The notes below the pieces were generated by a model. The model had not been told where the DNA came from and made no database searches. It saw nothing but the letters and a program-made list of their open reading frames with translations. From Prunella strophiata (Eukaryota; Chordata; Aves; Passeriformes; Prunellidae): a stretch of 64,000 bases of DNA. Shown here in pieces: positions 51,945 through 64,000 of the stretch. Position 1 is the first letter of the stretch. Every line of letters starts with the position of its first letter. A program made the translations under genes and the position numbers. The stretch spans positions 24,834,597 through 24,898,596 of the forward strand of contig JAZBQD010000001.1 in assembly GCA_036583965.1 (NCBI GenBank). Reading direction: 5' to 3'.

Positions 51945-51976
<32 letters not shown>
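51945..51976. repeat. Poly(T) tract, 32 nt
   Basis: Uninterrupted run of 32 T, followed by aattatattgg. It is either simple sequence or the tail of a minus-strand retrocopy; no parent is recognised on its downstream side. Confidence 0.95.
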
Positions 51977-51980
<4 letters not shown>

Positions 51981-54900
51981 ATATTGGTAAATAGCTACTT
52001 TAGTTTCTAGAGACCTCACCATATAAATATGGAATCATACTCACAGGAGATCTGTGAATGGAAGACACCTGACTGTCTCCAGATCAATAATAAGTGAGAG
52101 CATAAACAAAGAAGGGCTAAACTCTGTAAATCATTAAGATTAATCAGACGTCTGCAACAAGTGTAAATTACCTCAAAATGTTGCTACATCTGTATGGTTG
52201 TGGAAAAACATCCCTGTTCAAAGAGAAACAAACAAAACTGATTGGGGATTTTGGAAGAAAAAGCAACAAACATTAGTCATAGGGAAATATGATAATCCTC
52301 CTTATTTGCTTTTAAGCAATTTTCTGGTTTTTCTTTTACCAGAAATACAAGCTTACATGAAAGTGGTGTTTCTCCATTGAATTTTAGAAGGGTAATTCCC
52401 CCTCTAAATCTAGCTGAGCTGTTGTTTTCTCCTGTTTTGTCTCAGAATTGTTCTGCACATCTCACACCGTTGTCTTTAGGCAAATGAATAGCTGGGGAAG
52501 TTTCTCTAAGAGGTGTTCACAGTCCTCTTTTAAAAATGCAACGAGACTGCAATCTTTAAGGAGATGCAAACAGCACCTCAGATTCTCCAGGGATGTTTTG
52601 ACTCAAGGAGCAAACCTATTTTCCCCTCAATTGACTCAGTAATGAAAGGATGGAATCCTGGGAACATTCATTACCTGCTAGGTGAGCTGGAGAGAGACAA
52701 GCTCTTTGGTGTGGTCTCAAATCTTTATCAATTAGTAAACGCAGGTGTCAGGGAGACAGGGAACAACACAAATCCTGCAGCAGCAGTGGTGCAGTTCACA
52801 TTACCTGCCTGGCTTCCTGCAACCTGAACAAATTCCCTGCACCTCAGTTTGGAAGGAGGTGATGTTCTAAAAAGCCATTGCTGTTAAATCGATGCTATTG
52901 ACAGAAGATCAGTCTTCTCAAGAGTGTTAATAACTCATCAAAGCACTTTACCAGCTGGCTGGTTTAAAGGCTATCTGAATGTGAAATTAAAGTTTGATTC
53001 CACTGGTGTAATATGATGTTTGTGTTTGTGAGAGATGAACTGCAAGACACAGTTTCATTTGCCCACGGTGCTGCTTGCAGCAGTTTTGGGTTGGCACACT
53101 CAGGCAGGGAAAATGAGAAGATAAACTTGCAAATTTGCAGGCTTGGTCAAGTGGTGTGGCTCTGCCTTTTGTCCCTTTTCCTGTTTGTGAAGGGTCAGTC
53201 AGCATAACAATTGCCACAGTCTCAATTCTTCTTAGGGTGCTGGGCCAGCCCAGAAGCTGAGTGCCTGGCTCCAGAATGAATAATTGCAGTGCTGACATCA
53301 TCTGTCTGGGGAAAAAAATACATGAATAATGGTAAAGGACAGAATGTCTCAAAATCCAAGCTGAAATAATGAGTTGAACCTTGTCATTTTTTTTTTGTTA
53401 AATATTTACCTTCCACTTGAATTAGAAGTACCCACTGCCCTTCTGTGACCTTACAAGATATATCTCTTGGAAGATTTTTGGCAAAATTTTCACAACTGAA
53501 CGTTGTTCCTTCAGCTGGGGATTTTTCAAATGAACTATTCTTTACTCAGCTCCTTCATGCACACCTCTCATTGACAGTTTTGCTGCCCTGTGTGGCTCCA
53601 TGGCAGCTGGGGCAGCACTGGAGCCTGCAGGGCTGCTGGCTGCCCTCCACCTGCAGCCTGCTTCCCAGCCCCTCTGGCTGGTTCCCATCCCCTGCTGGCC
53701 TGAGCAGCTTTCTGGCCACCACACACCCTCTGGGCATTGTCCTTTGCTTATCCATCCCTCTGCCAGGGTAATCCTGAGATTAGGGTACATGAGAACATAT
53801 GTTTAAGTGCTACTGTATAGAAATTGGAGGTATTGATGGGAGGCTGTTCCCTCAGAGAAATACCAATCCTTTCATTTAGGATCCAAGCCCTGGATCTGGG
53901 CATTCTGGTCTGCCTGGAAGAGAGAAATGCAAAGCATGGATGCCAGGGATTATTGTACACTGTGTCCTGTGTTTCTGTTTTTTTCCTTGCCTTTTCCCAG
54001 CTCTGGTGTTTGCTGCAGAGTGAGTGAAGGTACAGTTAAAGGAATATCCTTCTCAGCTTATTGAACAGCACATCTGTAGTTCATTAGCATCCAAATACCT
54101 TTAAGCTGATTTTCTCCTTGGTCACACTACTCCAGAGCTTAGTTCAGAAGTTCTAAACCAAAAGTTCAGAAATAATGGGTTGCATTGTTGCTGAAGGGAA
54201 TATCTGATTAGTGGAGGCTTGCCCATGTACTGTATAGATAAAACACAAAAATGCAAAGGAATTTCCTCTTTATTATTCATGTGTAATCTCATTTTTAAAA
54301 CACTAATAATTAGGCAAACGTTTCTGGAGAACATGAGGCAGGTTATTCACAGTCTTCCTGTGTTTTGCAGAGCTTTGATTTTTATGTAGGTAATTAAGGA
54401 AGAGGTTATGAACTCCAGTAATTGCTAGGCTGGTCTCTTTTAAGGAAATAGTTTGGAACAGGACTGAGGTAAGAAAAAGGATTGTGGCTAACTTTTCTCT
54501 CTGACTCTCACCTGTGCCAGGCTGGAGTTGAAATGAGGATGGACTCACTAAGAGGAAAATGGACTAGCATGGCTGTGTTTAGGTTAGCTGATATATTCAT
54601 CTGTGGTGGTTGGAACACAACTGAAGTGTCACATGTTTTTTATTACTTTTAGTCCATTTTCATTCAGTAATGGACTAAAAGGAGACACTGCAGTGTGAGT
54701 GAAGTGCTTAATGTGAGTGCCTGAGCCTGGGCTAGCTGGGGAGCTGTGCCTCAGCAAGGAGGTGTTTTACAGATCCATGTGAAGGAATTTCTTGTGCCAG
54801 CTCTCCCCAGGCAGCAGCATCAGAGGTTCACTCAGCAATATAAAAGTCTGATAACCAAATGGTGCAAAGAGATAAAAGCTGCTATCTGCTCAAAACAAAA

Positions 54901-57292
54901 AGATCACTAGGGTTATGAAAAAGCCTTTGCTGAAGCTGTTTGCATTGTCAGCTCTTTCTGTGGAAATCCCTGACTGCCAAAGTTGGAAGTGGCCCAGCCC
55001 AGCAGCTCTGGGCTTTACCTTCCTAAGGAAGAATAACAAAAAAAATAGATCTATTAAAGTGTCTGCATGGAAAATAAAAATGCAGCATGAGGGCAGGGGA
55101 AATATCTGAGGTGGGGGGTGAGAAGCAACACCAAGCAGTGTCTGATCCAGGGGCCACAGCCTGCCAGAGTCTCTGTGGCAGTCTCATGCACCCAGGTGTG
55201 GCTGGAGGCTCTGTCTCCCCTTGTTTTGCTGCCTCAGGCACTGGCAGCTCAGGTTAGTCTGGAATAGGAGCAGCAGGAATAGAGCCAGGACCTGCCAGCT
55301 CAGCCTGTGCTGGGAGCATGGTGTGCCCTCTCCTCAGCTGAACACTCCATGCTTTGCCTGGTTGCACTGCTGGGGCACTCTGTCATTTTTCAGCTTGCTG
55401 AACACAGATATAAGTAAGTAATGTATACATTTCAGGCCTGCCACTGCCTAGGGTTATTTATGAACTAATATTTTCTTTATCATTAGGTAGAAGTAGTTTT
55501 AGTGAATGCACAGTGAATGCATAAATCTGCCAGCTCCACTCAAGTAGGGGGCAGCAGCTGGAAAAGAACATGCCAATTTAGGCAAATTTCAGAGAAAGTA
55601 TTTTTTTCTAGTTTTCATGGCCCAGGGTGAACCTGGTTTGAAGACTCATTTCTGATGCATTGCTTCAGAGGTAAAGCCTTTTCTTTAGGCAAAATAAATC
55701 TTTGGAGAGCAAAGCCTGCTGAGGGTGTCAGAGAATCATTAGTGCAGGGAGATCTGTTGTCTCAAGATGCTCTGCACCAACCCAAATCACATCCAACTGA
55801 GGCACTGATTTCTGCTTCTGGATAAAGGAACCTAAAGAGTCTGGGCTCCAGCTGGCCATTTAATATAAAAATCCATTTTCATGAGACATTTTTTTTTTCT
55901 TTCTAAGGCACTACAAGTTTAGTAGACAAGAAAGGAAAAGATAATGTTTTAATTATATCCATTTTACATACAGGGAACAGAAACCTGGTCTCTATTTACT
56001 CCATCTTTAGCAAAGCAGACAGACCTACTGCAAGCTGCAAATTCAGAGTTACTGTCTGTCTAGACAGCTGGAAATGAGTCTCCTGTGCTGACTAAAGGCT
56101 TCCCTCCAGTGAATGCAATATATGTCCCCACAAGTGCCTGGCAGCCTGGCTCTGTATGGCACCAGCACACAACCAATATAGTATTTGCAGAACTTTGGAT
56201 GTAACCAGCTTTCTGCAATGTGAATTTCCATCAAGTGCTGACTGCCTCCATTGTATTTTTAGGGAGAGAAGGTGGCTGGATCTAGTGGCACACAGTCCAC
56301 AAGCTGTGCTGTGGCATAAACCTCGTCACAGAGATTATGTGGTTTGTTCTCTGTTCTCAGAATGCAAAATCATTGCCTTTTATTCCTTGTCCCTACCCTC
56401 AGCTGTGTCCCTCCAGCAGTGCCTTTCACTGAGGTGCAGTTTAACACCTCAGCAGAGCAGTTCAGATGCTGTTAAGGCAGGCAGGGAAATTGAGTGTGTC
56501 TCCTTCATGGCACAGTTCCTCCCCAGTGTGAGGCAGTGAGCTATGCTGCTGCTCTGAGCTGTAATGCTCTAAAGACTTTGAGACCATCTGTTTGAAAAAA
56601 TGCCTCTTTTACCTTGCTGGGCATGTCTGATGGAAGCCATCACAGCAGAACAAGGCACTCTAAAGCCATTTATCTCATCTAATGCTGCCACTGCTCTCCC
56701 TTTCTCTTTTTATCTTTCATTCTCTCTCTTCCCTTTGTGAAATATCAAGAAACAATATCAACACATTGCACTAATCAAGGAAGCATCTGTAGCACCTGCT
56801 TTGGCTTTTGCATGTTGTGTGAATAAATGCAAGATGTGACAGCTTTGACAGATGTAACTGTCATGGAAAGGAAAGCAGGACTTGCACTCTGGGGCAAGCA
56901 CAGGAAGAAAAATGTGAAGAAAAGAGTGAAAAGGACATCCTTTGTGTCACACTGGCAATTTATATCCAGTGCTTTCCCCATCAGCATGCAGCAAAGAGGA
57001 GGGTTTTGCTCTGGCAGTGACTTGGGGAAAGCCAGGGAGTGATCAGAAGGATGCACTACATCTCTTTCCCCACAGTGCTGGGGGAACTGGACCCGTGGTC
57101 AGCTCTGAACCCGGCCCTTGTTCTGCTCTCATGGACACTTTTATAGAACTGGGGAGGTCCAGCCCAGAGCCCTGCACTGATCTGACTTGACAAGGCACCC
57201 CTGTGGGCAGAGCTGCCACTCTGCACCTCACCTCAGCCTGTGCAGAGCTCAGTGTGTGACACTCTGCAGTCTGTCCCTGCTGCTGTGGCTAG
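51977..57292. other. Non-coding stretch with GC-rich islands
   Basis: Two GC-rich blocks, at 53580-53780 and 55100-55390, carry up to four overlapping frames each, on both strands. That is what GC-rich non-coding DNA gives by chance. The 87-codon frame at 52564-52827 is unassigned. The hairpin at 54646 is listed separately. No repeat family was recognised. Confidence 0.5.
54646..54681. other. Perfect 13-bp inverted repeat with 10-nt loop
   Basis: The arm cttttagtccatt (54646-54658) is the exact reverse complement of aatggactaaaag (54669-54681). The loop is ttcattcagt. Beyond the stem a second short pairing (agtgtc near 54625 with gacact at 54684) is possible, but only with a large one-sided bulge, so the shape is not that of a typical microRNA precursor. 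Confidence 0.85.
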
Positions 57293-57457
57293 GACACACT
57301 GCCACAGGGACACACTGCCACAGGGACACACTGCCACAGGGACACACTGCCACAGGGACACACTGCCACAGGGACACACTGCCACAGGGACACACTGCCA
57401 CAAGGACACACTGCCACAGGGACACACTGCCACAGGGACACACTGCCACAGGGACAG
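57293..57457. repeat. Minisatellite, 16-bp unit, about 10 copies
   Basis: The unit gccacagggacacact begins at 57301 and recurs every 16 bp up to 57445, where the last copy breaks off after 13 bases. Half a unit precedes the first full copy. All copies are identical except the one at 57397 (caagg for caggg). Since 16 is not a multiple of 3, all three plus frames read through the same 16-residue cycle. This explains the 126- and 136-codon plus frames and the 118- and 152-codon minus frames over 57187-57707. They are repeat artefacts, not genes. Confidence 0.97.
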
Positions 57458-60400
57458 GCCTGGCTTGGGAGGAGGCAGCAGCCCAGCTCTCCTCATCCCT
57501 CCTGTGCTGCTGCCTTCTCCTGCAGGGAAGCCAGAAACACCAAAGTGGGGTTCTGCAAAATCTGTTTTGTGCCACAGAGGTGTCAGCAATGTTGTAAACA
57601 GAGCAGCAGAGCTCCACTGATCTAGCTGACAGGCACAAAAAAAAAAGGAGAAAGCTGTGTGTGTGTGTTTGTTTTTTTTTTCTTTCTAAATACCAACCTT
57701 GAATCAATCAGATATATTGGGTAGTTACCAGGGGTGGCCAGTGAAAAAGGCAGAAATTCATAAGGAAATGCATTACCCTGGTAGGCACAGAGTGTCTCTC
57801 CATATGGGGGCAATCAAAGGAGATATTCTGACATGTTCATAGCCCAGAATACACTATACTGACCCAAATTATCTATAACCCTGTGAAAAAAATCCCTTCA
57901 TTTTGTAAAAATTGAGTACTGTTATGAGTTATGAGGATTATATTTGGGCATATTTAGGAACTTTAACTATTCCCAAGCTTCTGAAGAGAAATCTGTATGC
58001 ACAGACTGGGTTATCTTTCTGTTTAAAGACAAGAACAAACAAAATACTGCTGTAACCAAGTAGTATTAAACTGCATGTTAACAGGACTTATTTTTCTCAA
58101 AGGTACTTTATTTGATCAAAATCAGGCTTTTGTCTCTGAAGTTTACATGTCTCCTAGCTTTCTTTCCTCAACTTTAATTCATTCTATTGAAATGGACAAT
58201 ATCAAAGTACTCAGGTGTTTTGGACCCAGTTCAGTCAGAAACTTTAAAAATATTTTTTACCTTTATGCACTAAGGAAATCAATAGATGTGTTGAATCTCA
58301 GTCTACAAAGCACATTGGAACCAGGAGGACAAAGTGACTGGGAAAAATGAATTAGAGAAATGACAGTTCTGGCTGCCATCAGTTTTCTGCAGAAGTGACA
58401 TGTTTATCATGGAAGTCACTCCAGCAAGCAGCTGCATTCCCAGAGAGTGTCATATATCTGAGATGATGCAATCTCTCTTTCCCTCTTGTCAGATGTATAA
58501 GCCAGCTGTAAAATGGCCTTTGGAGACAGGCAGGTTTGGGCTTTTTTTTGAGCTGACAACACATTATTCATGCATTAGACACTGTCGAGATGCCTGGGAT
58601 TGCTGTCAGACTCAGGAATCTTTTTCCATTTTTTTTTTTTTTTTTCCTAGGCAAACATGAGCAATAGCACAAGGGTCAAGCCTCTTTCCCCTCTCCTTTC
58701 TGTTGTTTCCCCTATTCTTCAGGCTGTGTAATTTTCTGAGCATGACATCTTGGTGAGTAAAGTACAGAATGCTATATGTGAGGAATCCCAAAAGGCAGGC
58801 AGAGCATGCTACTTAACTTCCATGTCCTGTTCACCTTCAGCAATAATTTGGTGTCTTAAATGGTTTCCATCCTCTAAATTTGATGATGCATGGTATGGGA
58901 AGGGGAGACAGTGTGAGATGGGGGAGGCAAAAAGGAAGGATGAGTAAAAGAGCAGCTCAAAAATGAGGTGACTACCAGAAAGTCCCCTTGAGGGTGGCTG
59001 TGATTTTTGAATTGTTTCCAAGAAGCAAAAAGAATTTTCAAACTGGGAAAAAGAAAAAAAAAAAAAAAATCCTGCTTTTAGGTTTTATACTTGTCAGGAC
59101 TTGCAGGCAGTTGTAGTGGCTGGTGCAGCATTTATGTTAGGTATGAGTTTAGTGCTGCAGGGTCCAGGCCACAAAGTGGAAAGAAAAAGGAGTGTGCCAT
59201 AAGCTGTGAAAGCTCACAGTTGTTCTGGCCCTGGTGGAGATGCAATGTGAGGGGCATCACAGCAGGACAGGCTGCACCAGCACAATCCTCACCACTTTGT
59301 TAGTTTTTCTTCTGTAAACTAGAGATATATTTTAATGATTAAAACCAAAATCTGTTATGGAGCATTAGTTGTGATCCCTGCTTGTCATACAATCTCTTTA
59401 GATAACAGATAGTGCTATCTTTGATTTGAGCTAAGTGCATAAAAATACATGTTTGTTGCAGGGCATAGGTGCCTGATGAACATAGTCATGAAAGAAAGCA
59501 GTAGCTATGTCAAGAGGAAGTGTTTTATAAATAACTAATACATTTAAAGTCTCTTAATATTGGTAACTCATTTGCATACAGACATGTTTCTGAACATCTG
59601 AATTGATTTTAAAATATTTGCCTTGAAAATAGTTTGGCATTTATGTAGTTAGGGTTTTGTTGTTTGGTTTTATTCCCTCAGGAGTGTGTGGAGCTGTTGG
59701 GAGACTATGAAAAGAAAAAAAAAAAAAATTAATGGTGCTATTAGATAAAAGTCTATTATAGAGGGACAGCCCATGCAGCCCTTGCCAGAGCCAGGAATGT
59801 GAGACCTGCAGGCAGTGATGGAACCTTTGTGACTGTACCAGTCACTGCCTGTGTGAGTGAAATCTTCATTTCACTCCTTTCCATGATCCAGTGGTGACAC
59901 CAGTCACCCATTTTGCTGAGCAGGGTGTGCAAGGCTCACTTTAGAAAACACATCCTGTCAAAGCCAAGAAGAAACAAACAGGTACTGCAAGAAGCATGGC
60001 CTGCTGTAAAAGAACTTTTAAGGCAAATTTTCATAATTTGGTTTCAAAGGATTTTACATAAATGTAAGCATGTTTACCCAAAGAAGCTTAATCAGACAGA
60101 GAGGGTTGAGTTACAATCTCAGAGCTAGTTAAGAATTTGTCCTGGAAACTCCTTGGAATGGTTAATTAAATTACTTTTTCTTGTCTTCCTCTTTTAATAC
60201 TGCTCTTTGGAAGGAAGAAAATTTACTTCAGGGAAATGTTTAAAGTAGTTTAAAATTTATCCAGGCCACATAAATCCTTTTAGTTCAATTTTTATGCCAC
60301 TGCTGATTTCTGTGAGCTGCCTTCAGTTTGAAATGCACTTAGGCAGTGTTTGTAGAAATAAACAAATGGAATTCCCTCTTTTTGCACATCATCAATTGTT

Positions 60401-63339
60401 CTCCTTTCCCCAATTAGGGGTGCAGAAAAAACATTATATATGAGAGAGACATGGGCAGATGAACCTGAGAGGGACCAGAGTTTGCTGTGAGTGTTTGCTG
60501 GGCCTAGGAGACATCATTGAAAATGTATCTTTATTTTTCATCTTCATTAATGTTTGCCTTTACAAAATTGCTGATAAATTGATATATAGCCCCTCTTATA
60601 AAACAGAAATCCATTGTCATTTCTAGACCTGTAAAGACTTTAAGTTTTGCATAGGAAGCAGTGTGAATTGTGTGGCAAACTTTCAGGGCAGCTCAGTCAC
60701 AGCAGGACTTGAGAGACTGTCAGCTCAAAAGCTCAAATGGCTGAGAGTGTGGTGGGGAGCAGACAGACATCACTGTTGAGGATCTTAAAAAAAAAAAAAA
60801 TCCATCCATGGTACTCTTTTTTTGTTGTTATAGAAGTGGTACAAAGCAGAAAAGGATGCCTCTCAAAAATAAAAGGCTTGGCAGATGTGAAATGGCTAAA
60901 CCATAGTCAGCAGTGACAGAATATTCAGGCTGTTTGGGAGGCTTTGGCAGTTTGGAGCTGCATTTCTGTTCCTGACCTTGTGTCCTGAGCCAGTTCTCCT
61001 CTGGGGAACTGCACTGGAACGTGCAGTGCTGCTTTGGCAGGAGGTGGGAAGGGGTGGTTTGTTTAAATATTCAACCTTGGCCACTGAGGTGTCTCCAAGT
61101 GGTCTCACTGAGGTCTCATTATCTGCAGTTACAGCAGGACCAAAAATGTAACCAGAAAATAGAGGATTCCCAAAAACCTAGAGGAGATGCTCCAGCATGG
61201 CTGAGATGTTTTCCATTTTCCTACTTTAATTTTCAACTAAGATATTGAAGTAGCCTGATGAAAATGCAAGTGTTCAATTGCATGCATGGAAATGATCTTT
61301 AAGTGGCTTTGGAGCAAAAATGTAGATATAGAAGCAGGAAAAGTACAAACTCTGATTTGTCTTTTGCTCAGCATGTCATTATGGGAGAAATCCTTTTTTC
61401 TTTTCTTCTCCTGACCTCATTTGAAATGTCTCTGAGCTGCCACCTGTAAGAACAGGGGACTGGCAGGAGGTGAGAGTGCCTGAGTAACTGAGTGCTGCCT
61501 ATGTTTATTAGTAGAATTCTTCTAACTTTGGAAATGCACTTTTGAACCTGAAAAACATTATCTTCTGCTTCCAAAGTTTTGAAAAGAAACAGAGAGTTTG
61601 GAATTAATTTCAAAACATTATTTCTATTTAAAGTACATTTTGGCTAAATGTTTCACAAGTTTGACATTTTTAAATAAACATACTTTAAAAATGTAATTAA
61701 TACTGGGTAAAATGTAAATTCTTTTGGCAGCTGCCTTATATATCAGGTTTTTTTCTTTTTACTTAAATAGAAAAATAACCAAGAAAACCTTTTCTTCACT
61801 GAGATTTCTGCTTGTCCAACTCTAAGCCTTGTCAGATGCTGCCAGCTAAGGATAATTGCAGAGGAGCAGGTCAGACAGGAGAGCTCAACATCCACATTGC
61901 AGCCTTATCTCCTTTCCAGATTTGCTCCATGATACCTGGAGTGTCACCACAATGAGTAAATCTTACTTTGGAATTACAATACAGCATTTTTCATTAAGAC
62001 CAGAGAACTCCTGTGATAGGGAATTACACAAAACCAGAATAAAACTAAAATCAATCCCTCTCTCCTCCCCAGGAAACAATCCCTCCACACACAACAAAAT
62101 AAAGAGCTTGTTTATTGAGAATGTTTATAGCTATTTGTGTTGGGATATTTACAATTATGGTGACTGGTTTAAGTTTCCATAAGGCAAATAAATGCTTGAG
62201 CTAAAAATTCTTGTAAAGGCAGAATTCACTTCTTCTCACACCTGTGCCACCTGCTTTATCTGTATTTATACACATGTGCCATATTTATATCTTTTCCCAG
62301 ACAGTTCTTATTATTACCACCAACTAGGGTTGGAGAAGGAAAGTGCAGATGATGAAATAAATTGGAGTGTAGGATGAAAATTCTGCTTTTTCATAGGAAA
62401 GCTGTCAGATGGATTAATGGCTGGGCTGAGCCAAATAGCTCCATTATCAGATCAGATAAAGACCTCTCCCCTCCCTGGCTAAAATAATTGAGAAAGGGGG
62501 CTCTGATATGGATTTTGTGAGAGATGAACTCCTTGAGAGTAAATTAAAGACAGGATAATAGAGTTCCTCACCACGCATGTGTAACCACTACTCTGATAAA
62601 TTGGCATGAATGTAATCTTATATAGGCCAGCAACATCCAGGTCTGTCAAAAACCCAGATATATCTGTGTCTATCAATACAGATGTGTTTTATTTTCTTGC
62701 AGGACTGGGAAGGGAGCTACAGAGTGCATGAATGAAATGGAAAATCACTGCAGTGGGTATGCCATACCCACACAGGCAGAAAACTCCATTATCTTCCACT
62801 CAACCATAAATAATACTTTTGTTCAGGAAAAAAGTGTGTGTGTGTGCAATGTGCAATAACCTCTCCCAGCCTAGCACAAGGAACATGGGAAAGAAAGCAA
62901 AGCAATGAAGGGAATGAGCTCAGAGTCCCATTCTGGGGAGCAGCTGGGACCATGCTTGCCCTGGGAGGAATGTTTTGGCAGGAATTCCAACTTTCCATGC
63001 CCACAGTGGTCACTGAGGCTCTGCAGTGCCATGAGGAGCTCCTGGATGTGGGCACAGGTGCTGTGGGAAGGGCTGCTGGGTGCTGGAATGCACCATGTAA
63101 CTCCCCTGGAATTAAACGTGCCCCTCGCGGGGATCAGCTCCTCCCTGGCCCCACCAGGGCTGCACTGTGGGGCAGGCTGCAAATCTGCACCTGCCCCACA
63201 GGAAAATTGATAAAACAAAGTGAGAGGAGAGGTCAGAGAAAGTACCTGACAGGATGAACAAGACAAATGATAAAGGAGAACTGGCTGGCTGTGTGCAGAA
63301 GGGCTGCAGATGAGATAGGAGTGCTCCAAGCAGTGATTG
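57458..63339. other. Non-coding stretch with small simple repeats
   Basis: A TG run at 57656-57668 abuts a T run, a 17-T run at 58629-58645 ends in cctag (acceptor-like), and a GT run lies at 62834-62846. The block 62838-63257 is GC-richer and has overlapping frames of 101-164 codons on both strands, none with recognisable features. No RNA gene or intact element is seen. Confidence 0.5.
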
Positions 63340-63560
63340 CAAGGTGACTTGGCAATGTTCTGCAAATATTTGAGGGGATAAACATCATTGGGGAAGAGAA
63401 ATTAGTACAACAAGTTTTATCATAGGGAGCAGGGAGATGATCTGCCAGAAAAACTTTTTGAAAGACATTAATAAATGGTGAAATGAGCCTTTCAGGGGCA
63501 AGAGGAGATGTAACGCTGAGTGAGATTTTTTTAAAATGAAATTGGAAATCAGCCACAGAA
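63340..63560 (+). mobile_element. Possible diverged CR1 remnant
   Basis: The words caaatatttgaggggataaa near 63362 and gaaattggaaatc near 63537 recall the region downstream of the reverse transcriptase in CR1 elements, where a sequence meaning a tyrosine- and lysine-rich C-terminus is found. The similarity is short and interrupted, so I hold it only as a candidate. Confidence 0.28.
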
Positions 63561-64000
63561 GTAGTCCTGCTCTGGGTGAAAGAATGAAGGTGTGGTGTGC
63601 TAATGTAGGCAACTTTGGGGTTTTGATTCTCTTGTACACAACTGCTTCACATGGGCTTGTCCCTCAGGGATGTGGTGTTCTAGAGAAATGGTAATAACTA
63701 AGAAATGCAAGCTGGAGAAAATGCATCAACCCTTTGACAGCATGAGAATTGAGTGTGTAATCATGCTCAGCCTTGTTCAGAAGCCCAGAATAACAACTTT
63801 CAGTTGTCTGTGTGGGGGCTTTGTCCCTTATTTGCAGCAGGAATGCTCTGTGTTGGGGACTTTTTTCAAATTGTAGATGTATAAAATCACTGAAATTTCT
63901 TGATGTATGCTGACTCTTTAAACCCAAGTCCAACACATCTTTGTGACACTGCTTGTCTTAAGAAAAGCTGTTAATTCCCCATCACTGCATTATTTGTGCC
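63561..64000. other. Non-coding end of window
   Basis: Short opposed frames of 68 and 90 codons at 63664-63936. Nothing is recognisable as an exon, element or RNA gene. Confidence 0.5.

Noticed and set aside
52790..52860. MIR-like SINE words (ccctgcacctcagttt)
   Set aside because: The match is a single short phrase without the tRNA-like head or the core region of MIR.
57187..57707. Long repetitive proteins on both strands (118-152 codons) rich in Thr-His-Cys or Val-Cys-Pro cycles
   Set aside because: They are reading frames through the 16-bp minisatellite; all frames are open because 16 is not a multiple of 3 and the unit contains no stop.
58629..58650. T17 + cctag as a splice acceptor (similar sites end at 15072 and 38037)
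   Set aside because: The following sequence has no convincing open exon or consensus donor; T-rich homopolymers before AG are common in this DNA.
1..64000. CRISPR array, operon, toxin-antitoxin or other prokaryotic system
   Set aside because: No regularly spaced repeats with unique spacers, no ribosome-binding sites ahead of long frames and no gene packing; the two tandem arrays have no spacers.

Overview
The window looks like non-coding vertebrate DNA, most likely from a songbird (passerine) genome. The composition is AT-rich with few CpGs. Recognisable interspersed repeats are sparse and of the avian kinds: CR1 LINE fragments and one long terminal repeat of a type I associate with passerine endogenous retroviruses. 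There is no bacterial-style gene packing. No frame exceeds 176 codons, and no chain of splice-flanked exons, CpG island, tRNA, rRNA or known microRNA could be recognised. The best reading is an intergenic desert or the inside of a very large intron. The species-group call rests on my memory of repeat families and could not be checked by a search.

Layout. 1-8.8 kb is single-copy AT-rich sequence with short homopolymers. A 621-bp solo LTR occupies 8832-9452, with near-perfect 6-bp target-site copies on both sides. At 11.26-11.33 kb there is an exact 35-bp tandem duplication, and at 12.46-12.72 kb an eleven-copy minisatellite with a 24-bp unit. From 13 to 21.5 kb the sequence is again single-copy, with an A-rich/C-rich low-complexity patch near 17.2 kb and an AT-rich palindrome inside a triplicated motif at 21.5 kb. 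A diverged CR1 reverse-transcriptase segment lies at about 24.2-24.7 kb and possibly begins near 23.35 kb.

From 25 to 45 kb there is a long featureless stretch, broken only by homopolymer tracts, including a 33-A tract at 40.6 kb and a T-rich GTTT patch at 29.8 kb. It also holds one splice-flanked open segment at 43.8 kb that could be an exon but is unproven. A short CR1 3' tail sits at 45.5 kb. The rest holds a 32-T tract at 51.95 kb, a perfect 13-bp hairpin at 54.65 kb, a ten-copy 16-bp minisatellite at 57.3-57.46 kb, and a possible further CR1 remnant near 63.4 kb.

I see no operon, defence system, CRISPR array or other multi-gene system. The strongest observations are repeat biology: the dated LTR insertion, the two minisatellites whose open frames imitate repetitive proteins, and the old CR1 copy.
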